Positions 35,394 through 41,064 of a DNA stretch of 41,064 nucleotides are shown one piece after another; positions within the stretch are counted from its first letter, which is position 1, and each line of letters begins with the position of its first letter. Source of the DNA: 43-108 sp001915545 (lineage in GTDB: Bacteria > Bacteroidota > Bacteroidia > Bacteroidales > Bacteroidaceae). The stretch spans positions 1-41,064 of the forward strand of contig CABUGV010000033.1 of NCBI GenBank assembly GCA_902491215.1. The letters run 5' to 3'. The translations under genes were made by a program, and so were the position numbers. Under the pieces are notes generated by a model that was not told the DNA's origin, searched no databases, and saw only the letters and a program-made list of their open reading frames with translations.

Positions 35394-37373
35394 ATGAACG
35401 CAAGATATATATTCGCATCACTTCTTTCTGTGCTTGGAATGACCCTCCAGGCACAGAAAATAGAGATTGCAGGCATACAGCCGTCACCCGACGGCGGACT
35501 CGACGGACGTATGATCATAGCCAAGGCCGATGGTGGTTCAAAGCAGATAAAGGCGCTCGACCTCGTGTGCTTCAGGCTTCGTAACGGACAAAGCACGAAG
35601 TTCACCACCGGCATCACGCCGATGCCCGATGGCTACTACCTGATTCAGATACCTGCGCTCGACCGCAGCTTCGAAGTGCCGTATATCGACACCGACGACC
35701 GCTATGCCTACCGTGTGGGCCTCACCACCGACGACAATGTCAGAATCGTCACCGAGATGATTGAAGACAACGGCCTCGAACGCTTCTACTGGATAGGCTC
35801 CGACGTGAAGTGGACATCGCACACCCAGGGCGAGATAGGACCTAAAATCGACGTTTCCCTTGGCAACGAAGCCAGTTTTCCCGTCGACGGCATTTATTTC
35901 TTCAAGAGCTTCAGCGTACACGGCAAGGGCAGTTTCACCTTCGACTTTCCTGCCGACAACCCATATTCGCGTTTCTTTACATACTACGGCATACAGGACA
36001 ACAAGTCGGGAGGCGATGTGCGCTTCTCTTTCATAGTCAACGGCGAAACGCTCGAGACGCACGACATGTATTCGAAGTCAAATCCCTCCAAGCCGACCGG
36101 CTACGACGGCATCTATCTGCGCAAGTTCGAAACTCCCATAAACGGTAAGACCAAGATTGTGCTCGACGGCGATGTCATCGACGATGCCGCCTACGACCAC
36201 ATGAACTTCCCCATGGGACGTGTCTATCTGAAGCCCGACACGCGCAAGTCGCAGAAAGCCGGATGGCCGTCCGTCGACATCCTCGCCTCCGACAAGCCCT
36301 TCGCACAGACAATCGACGCCGCATTCCCTTCAGGCGGAACCGCCTACTACGAAATGGTTTCCGGAAGCGAATACGCCACCATCTCAGGAGCCGTCCTCAA
36401 CGTCCACACCATCCCCGAGGACAAGGACGCATACATCGAAGTCAGGGCATACCAGTTCGGAACCGACGAGTATCTGCCCGCACCCCCGTCAACGTGTCGT
36501 TTCTACATACGCAACAACAAGACCGTTGCACGCGGCGAGAAACTCGAGCTCAACGGCGGCGACGTAGTCGACCAGCTCACCGTCTATGCCGACCCCGAGT
36601 CGCGCGGACAGGTAGTCGTTTCCGACGGCTACGCACAGGTAAAGAAGCTCATTCTCAAGTACACCTTCCGCCCCGGAGAATGGAACTTCATCACCTTCCC
36701 TGCAAACATGAATCTCGACCGCGTCAGCAACCTCAACGAACTCGGCTACAAGTTCAACGACAACAAGAAGGCATACTTCATCTGCGAGTACAACACGCGC
36801 CAGCGTGCCGAGAACCCCGAGAAGACGGCATGGACACAGCTCGCATCGCCCGACGTCGTCCGCAACAAGGGCTACATCATGGGCGTGTCGCGCTCGGCCG
36901 ACAATCCCGACAACACGCCTGTCGAAGTAACCTTCACGTTCGAGAACACCACGCTCGGAGTCGATGCCTCCGGCGACGGCTCGATGAACGTCGAGCTCGA
37001 CATGATGCAGGTTAAGCCCGGAACCACGGTTCCCGTCTACATCCAGCCCGACAGCATCAAGGGAGCACCCCTCAAGGTCATGGTGACATTCTCGCCCAAG
37101 GACCTCTCCCAGCTTCCGGTCAACTACGCCGCGGCGCTCGACGAGGCGCGCATCACCTTCATCCCCGACCGCTCCGGCATACGCCTGACGCTCCCTACGC
37201 AGGACCCTGCCAAAGTCGTAATCTTCGACCGCAAGGACCGCATCGTCAAGGCCGTCAGCTACACGGCTCCGTACGTCATCGACATACGCACGCTCAAGCC
37301 CGGCGAATACCGCGCCTACATACAGTACAGCAACGCCTCGGCCGTGAAGCCGTTCACCGTCGAAAAGAAGTAG
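35394..37373 (+). CDS. Exported protein with NPCBM-like carbohydrate-binding domain
   Basis: A 659-aa protein with a signal peptide (MNARYIFASLLSVLGMTLQA). Residues about 115-275 match the NPCBM pattern: RFYWIGSDVKWTSHTQGEIG, GIYFFKSFSVHGKGSFTFD, then FFTYYGIQDNKSGGDVRFSF. Later comes a beta-rich part with GEWNFITFPANMN, a motif shared in style with T9SS-exported proteins, and a C-terminus (VVIFDRKDRIVKAV ... LKPGEYRAYIQYS) resembling a T9SS sorting domain without the usual final pattern. Its ATG touches the stop of the giant gene (TAAATG), so both are one operon and are probably a cooperating surface pair. Very GC-rich compared with the 5' part of the operon. Confidence 0.8.
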   Translation: MNARYIFASLLSVLGMTLQAQKIEIAGIQPSPDGGLDGRMIIAKADGGSKQIKALDLVCFRLRNGQSTKFTTGITPMPDGYYLIQIPALDRSFEVPYIDTDDRYAYRVGLTTDDNVRIVTEMIEDNGLERFYWIGSDVKWTSHTQGEIGPKIDVSLGNEASFPVDGIYFFKSFSVHGKGSFTFDFPADNPYSRFFTYYGIQDNKSGGDVRFSFIVNGETLETHDMYSKSNPSKPTGYDGIYLRKFETPINGKTKIVLDGDVIDDAAYDHMNFPMGRVYLKPDTRKSQKAGWPSVDILASDKPFAQTIDAAFPSGGTAYYEMVSGSEYATISGAVLNVHTIPEDKDAYIEVRAYQFGTDEYLPAPPSTCRFYIRNNKTVARGEKLELNGGDVVDQLTVYADPESRGQVVVSDGYAQVKKLILKYTFRPGEWNFITFPANMNLDRVSNLNELGYKFNDNKKAYFICEYNTRQRAENPEKTAWTQLASPDVVRNKGYIMGVSRSADNPDNTPVEVTFTFENTTLGVDASGDGSMNVELDMMQVKPGTTVPVYIQPDSIKGAPLKVMVTFSPKDLSQLPVNYAAALDEARITFIPDRSGIRLTLPTQDPAKVVIFDRKDRIVKAVSYTAPYVIDIRTLKPGEYRAYIQYSNASAVKPFTVEKK

Positions 37374-37396
37374 GACACGGGGAGAATATACTCCAA

Positions 37397-37496
37397 CCTT
37401 TCGGCCGTCGAGCCGAAAGGACACAGACATAAAGAATAAGAAAGCAGGTGCACGAGGACAACAATCTATACCTCGGCAACCTGCTTTCTTATTTTT
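37397..37496 (+). terminator. Double hairpin terminator of the surface-protein operon
   Basis: First hairpin CCTTTCGGC / GCCGAAAGG (37397-37405 and 37412-37420). Second: perfect 12-bp stem AAGAAAGCAGGT / ACCTGCTTTCTT (37438-37449 and 37479-37490) with an inner CGAGG/CCTCG stem, followed by ATTTTTT. The second is a clear intrinsic terminator. Confidence 0.85.
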
Positions 37497-37552
37497 TCTG
37501 TTCTCTCCGTCTTTCCCTCTTTTCCAGATTTCCCCGATTGGGGGGGACCGCG

Positions 37553-37624
37553 GAGATACAAATCGATTTTGTTACAATGTTACAATGTTACAATGTTACA
37601 ATGTTACAATGTTACAATGTTACA
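37553..37624 (+). repeat. Octamer array 1: GTTACAAT x 6.75
   Basis: Exact tandem copies of GTTACAAT begin at 37571 and repeat every 8 bases (six full copies plus GTTACA). The array is preceded by GAGATA-c-AAATCGATTTT, shared with array 3. It lies downstream of the HU1 gene. Confidence 0.95.
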
Positions 37625-37653
37625 TTTTTTTCAACCCGTGCACTGCTATGCCG

Positions 37654-38106
37654 TTACGGCAACGGCTCTTCCTGCTCCAGCGGAGTCACCTCGCCCGAAC
37701 CGCTGATGGCGTAGCCTCCGATGATGCATGCTCCCGGCTTGAAGCGTTCGAGAGGCATCGTGCGGAGCACGGCTCTGAGCTCGTTCGACGGAGCAAACAA
37801 TATCTTCACACGCTTGATCATCTCCACAGTGGCCTCGTCGGCAGTGTCCGAACCCCTCACGCAGAGCGATGCCCTGATGGTGCCCAGACGTCCGAGCGAT
37901 ACGGGATGCCCGTTCTCGATGTACTGCGACGCAATCTTGGTGAGGGCCGAGAGAATGCCCACCACGTCGCCCTTCGTGAGCGACGAGGCGTAGGCGATGT
38001 CCGTCGCCAGCTGTTCGGTGGTGTATCGGCCTGAATATACAGGTATGGCTACGACCATCTCCTTGTCGGCACAGGCTACTCTGATTTTCTTCGTCTTGTA
38101 AAACAT
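37654..38106 (-). CDS. HU-like DNA-binding protein, copy 1
   Basis: A 150-aa protein of the Bacteroidetes HU-related family. Core pattern: YTTEQLATDIAYASSLTKGDVVGILSALTKIASQYIENGHPVSLGRLGTIRASL (28-81, given here in pieces of the HU fold: helices, then the GLGT-like turn). The longer C-terminus ends in an acidic tail. Start at 38106 is supported by an unusually strong ribosome site GGGAGGAAG just upstream, uncommon in this phylum. It is third in a minus-strand set: HU2, micropeptide, HU1. Such proteins bind DNA without much sequence preference; a link to the flanking octamer arrays is inference. Confidence 0.85.
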   Translation of the reverse strand: MFYKTKKIRVACADKEMVVAIPVYSGRYTTEQLATDIAYASSLTKGDVVGILSALTKIASQYIENGHPVSLGRLGTIRASLCVRGSDTADEATVEMIKRVKILFAPSNELRAVLRTMPLERFKPGACIIGGYAISGSGEVTPLEQEEPLP

Positions 38107-38127
38107 AATTTTCTTCCTCCCTGCTGT

Positions 38128-38199
38128 TTACTTCTTGCGCGGAAAGATAATCATTATCACGTCGATTATCTTCCACAGAAATTCAATGATTTTCTTCAT
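38128..38199 (-). CDS. 23-aa hydrophobic micropeptide between two HU genes
   Basis: ATG at 38199, TAA at 38128-38130. The peptide starts MKKIIEFLWKIIDVI and ends IIFPRKK: one hydrophobic or amphipathic helix with basic ends. It lies 59 bases after HU2 and 21 before HU1. I recall that Bacteroidetes HU-like genes are often followed by very short 'smalltalk' proteins of about 30 aa; this could be a divergent member. A membrane-acting toxin-like peptide is an alternative. Coding status rests on position and composition. Confidence 0.55.
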   Translation of the reverse strand: MKKIIEFLWKIIDVIMIIFPRKK

Positions 38200-38258
38200 A
38201 CTTCACACACACTCTCTTTTTTTTTCGTTTTACGATTATCTGTCAGCATACATTCGTC

Positions 38259-38690
38259 CTACACGCCCTCTTCGGCTACGACGTTCTCCGCATCGCCGTT
38301 CGAGAAGTTCGTGATTTCGGTGTATGCAAACGGCATGGCCTTCTTCACGTCCTTCAGCTCGCCTCGCGGAGTGAACTGATAGCGCAGGTACTTCAGGTTG
38401 TTCCTTATGTCGTACTTGCCTCCATCCACGTTCTGCGCCCTGGCACGCAGGATGATGCGCAGGATGCCCAGCTCGCCGAGGTCGCAGATGGCACCGTTGG
38501 CCAGACGTTCGGACATCAGCTCACCCATGCAGTGAAGGGCGCTGAGCACGTCGGACTTGGTGAGCGACGTGGCGTTTGCTATGTCGCCCGCCAACTGCTC
38601 CACTGTCACCTTCGGAAACGTGACCGGACGCAGGATGAACAGCTCCCTGTCGGCTGCCGCACATCTCACTTTCACTTTCTTTAGCTTCAT
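38259..38690 (-). CDS. HU-like DNA-binding protein, copy 2
   Basis: A 143-aa HU-related protein. I place the start at 38690 (MKLKKVKVRCAAADRELF), because a near-perfect ribosome site AAAGGAGG precedes it and because HU1 aligns from this point; the frame is open upstream, but without conservation. Core: TVEQLAGDIANATSLTKSDV, LANGAICDLGELGILRI. The tail is acidic (ENVVAEEGV). Stop is TAG. Paralogue of HU1 (shared SLTKxDV, GxLGxxR). First gene of the HU2-micropeptide-HU1 set. Confidence 0.85.
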   Translation of the reverse strand: MKLKKVKVRCAAADRELFILRPVTFPKVTVEQLAGDIANATSLTKSDVLSALHCMGELMSERLANGAICDLGELGILRIILRARAQNVDGGKYDIRNNLKYLRYQFTPRGELKDVKKAMPFAYTEITNFSNGDAENVVAEEGV

Positions 38691-38880
38691 GAATCCTCCT
38701 TTCTTTTCAATCAAAAGTTCAACAATCCTTTTACCGGTAAAGCATGCGCAATTTAGCCTTTTGACACAGCGCGGCAAACTTTTTACGAAGCGTTTTCCGA
38801 ACCCTTTGCATAAATTTGCATACACCCCCGAATACCCCTCCTGTACCATGAAAAATTGTAAAAACCGCTATCCTGCGATT

Positions 38881-38929
38881 TTGTAACATTGTAACATTGT
38901 AACATTGTAACAAAATCGATTCGGATCTC
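38881..38929 (-). repeat. Octamer array 2, inverted relative to array 1
   Basis: ATTGTAAC repeats at 38888, 38896 and 38904 plus a partial copy at 38881. It ends in CATTGTAACAAAATCGATT, the exact 19-base reverse complement of the entry into array 1. The HU set therefore sits between inverted copies. Confidence 0.93.
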
Positions 38930-38959
38930 AAAAGAAAAAACGAAATAAAAAGAAAAAAG

Positions 38960-39013
38960 ATATATTATAATATTATATATATTATATTTATTATATATAA
39001 TATTATAATATAT
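38960..39013. repeat. Perfect 22-bp AT-only inverted repeat
   Basis: Arms 38960-38981 and 38992-39013 are exact reverse complements, with a 10-base loop, all A and T. A purine-rich run precedes it (38930-38959). It lies between octamer arrays 2 and 3. The stretch 38691-39247 holds no gene that I can support. Confidence 0.9.
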
Positions 39014-39083
39014 ACTTTATGTTAAAAAACCGCTGTATTAACACATTTTAGCACGCATTCGAGCAAAAAAATTTTTTGTCCGT

Positions 39084-39123
39084 GAGATAGAAATCGATTT
39101 TGTTACAATGTTACAATGTTACA
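39084..39123 (+). repeat. Octamer array 3, same orientation as array 1
   Basis: GAGATA-g-AAATCGATTTT followed by GTTACAAT at 39102 and 39110 and partial GTTACA. The following sequence (TTTTTgAACGTGCAC) also resembles what follows array 1. Confidence 0.93.
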
Positions 39124-39247
39124 TTTTTGAACGTGCACGTATTCAGAGGCTTACGGTTTCAGATGTTGCATCCCGGAGAAAATCTGCACAGAACGTGCAT
39201 GCTCGGAATGGTTGACGTTTGCGCTCTTTTCTTGTGTTGTGTTAAAA

Positions 39248-39415
39248 ATGGACTTGAAAGAGTTGATAAATGCTGTATATTACTGCTTTTTTACAATAAA
39301 TTCAGATGTAAACGAAGATGTACGCGATGTCATTCTTGAGGTCGTGCACATGAAAGATTGTGCTTATCTCACAAAAAGTATACACTCAGTATGCACTTTT
39401 TGGGGTTTTGTCTGA
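39248..39415 (+). CDS. Possible small hypothetical protein (55 aa)
   Basis: A 55-aa frame, MDLKELINAVYYCFF ... TFWGFV, between octamer arrays 3 and 4. No recognised family. The open frame extends upstream of the ATG. There is no clear promoter or ribosome site, so it may not be expressed. Confidence 0.3.
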   Translation: MDLKELINAVYYCFFTINSDVNEDVRDVILEVVHMKDCAYLTKSIHSVCTFWGFV

Positions 39416-39496
39416 TAGTATGCAAAAAAGATGATGTTAAGATTTTTGGCGATAAATGTTCATGATGCTGAATGCATATCCGCTTCAGGCGGAAAA

Positions 39497-39520
39497 TGTA
39501 ACATTGTAACATTGTAACAT
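39497..39520 (-). repeat. Octamer array 4, same orientation as array 2
   Basis: ATTGTAAC at 39503 and 39511, preceded by TGTAAC. Arrays 3 and 4 thus form a second inverted pair around about 370 bases. Confidence 0.9.
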
Positions 39521-39652
39521 TTATTTTTTCTGCTTTTTTGTGTGGTGATGGAGCAGAGGAGCGGGGGATTCTGATGAACTGTTTGGAGGTAGTGTGCCCT
39601 ATATGGCTTTCATGTTGGAAATGACTTCGGCATGACTTTTTTATGAATGTTG

Positions 39653-39683
39653 TTTGTAAAATTAAATATATCTATTATTTTTG
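39653..39683 (+). promoter_or_regulatory. Strong promoter for the abiF RNA and abi gene
   Basis: TTTG (39653-39656), exactly 19 bases, then TATTTTTG (39676-39683): a full match to the Bacteroidetes consensus. Transcription would begin near 39690, directly at the structured RNA. Confidence 0.8.
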
Positions 39684-39689
39684 CATCAA

Positions 39690-39740
39690 CAAATCCCGCC
39701 CGCTTCCCGTAAGATTAGCGTACCCAGCGGGACATTTTTT
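39690..39740 (+). ncRNA. abiF-type structured RNA upstream of the Abi_2 gene
   Basis: Outer stem TCCCGC (39694-39699) with GCGGGA (39727-39732); inner stem CGCT (39701-39704) with AGCG (39717-39720); loop GTA (39709-39711) can pair with TAC (39721-39723) as a pseudoknot. A T-run follows (39734-39742), which could end a short transcript. It begins at the predicted transcription start. The place and shape agree with the abiF RNA motif reported by comparative genomics upstream of Abi_2 genes; that match is from memory. Confidence 0.7.
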
Positions 39741-39748
39741 TTATTTAT

Positions 39749-40648
39749 ATGGGGGAAAGATATACGCATCAAGCCATAACCGCAAAACAGCAAATTGACA
39801 TTCTGAAAGAAAGAGGTTTGCTCATTGATGATGTTGAGCAAGCTATTGAGGTTCTTGACACCGTCAGTTATTTCCGTCTTGCAGGCTATTGGCGACATTT
39901 TGAAACTGACCGTTTTACTCATCAATTCAAGAAAAGCAGTAGTTTTGCGGATGTTATAGACCTTTATTTTTTTGACAAACAACTTAGGGCTTTATTGTTT
40001 ACCGCCATCCAAACGATTGAAGTTTCTGTTCGTACAAAAATAATCAAGCACTTTGCTGTCGATTTTGGAGCATTCTGGTTTATGGATGAAAGCTATGCAA
40101 GCAATGAAGAGCATTTCGTGGCTAATTTGGCTGTTGTCCGTAAGGAGGTTTTACGTTCGCACGATGATTTTATTACCGAGCATTTTCGTAAATATAGCGA
40201 GCCTGATCTGCCTCCTGTATGGAAAACATTGGAAGTTATCTCAATGGGGACACTTTCAAAACTCTATTCAAATTTTTCGGTATCTGCTGCAAAACACGCT
40301 GTGGCGCGAGAATTCGGTTTGAATCATCATAAATTTTTGAGAAGCTGGTTGGAATGCCTTGCCGTGCTTCGTAATTGTTGTGCCCATCACTCAAGACTGT
40401 CAAACCGGTTTTTTCCTATTAAGCCGATGATGCCTGAGCGCATGCCAGGTAGATGGATTGTAGATTTCTCGTTTCGTAAACAAACTCTTTATCCGCAACT
40501 TTGCTATGTGGCATATTGGCTTAACTCCATTACAGCCGACAACACTTTCGTTGCTGATTTCAAGCGACTTTTGGAAGAACACCCATCGGTATCCCCGCTT
40601 TTACTAGGTTTTCCTCGTGATTGGAAACAAGAGCCTTTGTGGAGATAA
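39749..40648 (+). CDS. Abi_2 (AbiD/AbiF) abortive-infection protein with HEPN motif
   Basis: A 299-aa protein of the Abi_2 family. Signature near the N-terminus: TVSYFRLAGYWRHF (38-51). The family HEPN ribonuclease motif R-X4-H is present as RNCCAHH (Arg208, Asn209, His213). FFDKQLRALLFTAIQTIEVSVR (74-95) is the conserved middle helix region. Members act as phage-defence toxins, and recent work links AbiF proteins to an adjacent RNA and to the ancestry of Cas13. The gene starts 8-10 bases after the RNA's T-run. More AT-rich than the HU and surface-protein genes, which fits transfer. Not preceded by a protein antitoxin. Confidence 0.9.
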   Translation: MGERYTHQAITAKQQIDILKERGLLIDDVEQAIEVLDTVSYFRLAGYWRHFETDRFTHQFKKSSSFADVIDLYFFDKQLRALLFTAIQTIEVSVRTKIIKHFAVDFGAFWFMDESYASNEEHFVANLAVVRKEVLRSHDDFITEHFRKYSEPDLPPVWKTLEVISMGTLSKLYSNFSVSAAKHAVAREFGLNHHKFLRSWLECLAVLRNCCAHHSRLSNRFFPIKPMMPERMPGRWIVDFSFRKQTLYPQLCYVAYWLNSITADNTFVADFKRLLEEHPSVSPLLLGFPRDWKQEPLWR

Positions 40649-40691
40649 GGCATGACATAAGTTGATACTCTCCGTGAGTTGGAAAAATGTA

Positions 40692-40721
40692 TTTTAGGGA
40701 TATTCAGTAAATGTCCCTAAA
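40692..40721. repeat. Palindrome downstream of the abi gene
   Basis: TTTTAGGGA (40692-40700) pairs with TCCCTAAAA (40713-40721). It may be a terminator or part of the insertion-sequence end; no long T-run follows on the plus strand. Confidence 0.5.
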
Positions 40722-40730
40722 AAGTAATAT

Positions 40731-41064
40731 GGCATATAAAGTCGATAGAGTATAATCACTTTATGTGCCATTATTATTGCCCATTTTCCGTGTTTTTTCA
40801 TATAATCCTATCTGTTGGACATGACGTTTCGGAAGAAGTCTGATGACCTCTTCTGATCCTGTCTGTAAATTCATGTCATGCCGCTTTATCCGATCGGTTT
40901 CTGATCTTGTCTATCATCAGTACGGCATTTGCCGTATGTATTCCGAAGAAGATCCAAAGGATTTCCGTCTTCCTGTTCCTGGCCTTTATCCTTGAGAGCG
41001 AGTAATGCTGCTTCTGGGTGCCGAAGCTTCCTTCAAGACGGGTGGCCCTTTCCTTGGAGAGTTC
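40731..41064 (-). mobile_element. Insertion sequence, 3' end only (IS1182-like)
   Basis: Contains the transposase C-terminus and an end-proximal inverted repeat GGCATATAAAGT / ACTTTATGTGCC (40731-40742 and 40758-40769). The exact border is uncertain; the rest lies beyond the window. Confidence 0.55.
40876..41064 (-). CDS. Transposase, C-terminal fragment (window edge)
   Basis: The last 62 codons of a transposase entering from the right edge, ending in TGA at 40876-40878. The stretch ERATRLEGSFGTQKQHYSLS, then IKARNRKTEILWIFFGIHTA, is typical of the C-terminus of IS1182/IS4-group DDE transposases in Bacteroidales; the Glu of LEGSFG is probably close to the catalytic Glu region. Truncated only by the window. 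Confidence 0.8.
   Translation of the reverse strand, partial: ELSKERATRLEGSFGTQKQHYSLSRIKARNRKTEILWIFFGIHTANAVLMIDKIRNRSDKAA

Noticed and set aside
37571..37624. CRISPR-like repeat array
   Set aside because: The octamers are directly contiguous with no spacers and there are no cas genes; it is a tandem repeat.
1..41064. tRNA or rRNA genes
   Set aside because: No cloverleaf-like or rRNA-like sequence was seen in the intergenic regions on either strand by eye.

Overview
The window looks like chromosomal DNA of a Bacteroidales bacterium, most likely Prevotellaceae. The signs are promoters of the Bacteroidetes type (TTTG at -33, TAnnTTTG at -7), a type IX secretion C-terminal domain, a DAHP synthase-chorismate mutase fusion, GH97 and GH29 glycosidases, and a 'KKTYxxP' small protein. 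Taxonomy is inferred; there is no rRNA in the window.

Layout. 0.3-2.3 kb (+): a FecE/BtuD-like ABC ATPase and an exported CbiK-like protein, both lacking key catalytic residues. 2.8-6.8 kb: a divergent pair, GH97 alpha-galactosidase-like (-) and GH29 alpha-L-fucosidase (+). 6.9-7.8 kb (-): a lone rfbA/rmlA whose promoter lies in a tandem palindromic repeat. 8.0-18.4 kb (-): one long unidirectional block, pheL-like leader, pheA, aminotransferase, DAHPS-CM, tyrA, cobU, cobT, cobS, cbiP, cobD, cbiB. It begins with a clear Phe/Tyr attenuator (28-codon leader with 10 aromatics in 12 codons, antiterminator and terminator), and tyrA and cobU overlap by ATGA. The late cobalamin genes therefore appear to sit under aromatic amino acid control, and I saw no cobalamin riboswitch. 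18.5-23.1 kb (-): marR-tolC-hlyD-MFS efflux operon with a MarR-type palindrome on its promoter; the MFS gene has an in-frame TAG. 23.4-25.2 kb (+): a GH29 lipoprotein. 25.4-28.0 kb (-): a TonB-dependent receptor and a 56-aa small protein.

28.5-37.4 kb (+): a two-gene surface-protein operon. The first is about 2,300 codons (BNR/Asp-box propeller, two LamG domains, T9SS sorting domain) and is interrupted by an in-frame TAG in the second LamG domain; the second has an NPCBM-like domain. 37.5-39.5 kb: two HU-like genes with a 23-aa hydrophobic micropeptide between them, surrounded by four arrays of the octamer GTTACAAT in alternating orientation, plus a perfect 22-bp AT-only inverted repeat. 39.65-40.65 kb (+): a strong predicted promoter, a short pseudoknotted RNA matching what I remember of the abiF RNA, and an Abi_2 (AbiD/AbiF) HEPN protein. 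The right edge holds the 3' end of a transposase.

The most notable points are the Phe/Tyr attenuator over a combined aromatic-cobalamin operon, the octamer-array/HU/micropeptide locus, the AbiF RNA-protein module, the two in-frame TAG codons, and the adjacent pair of pseudo-enzymes at the left edge.
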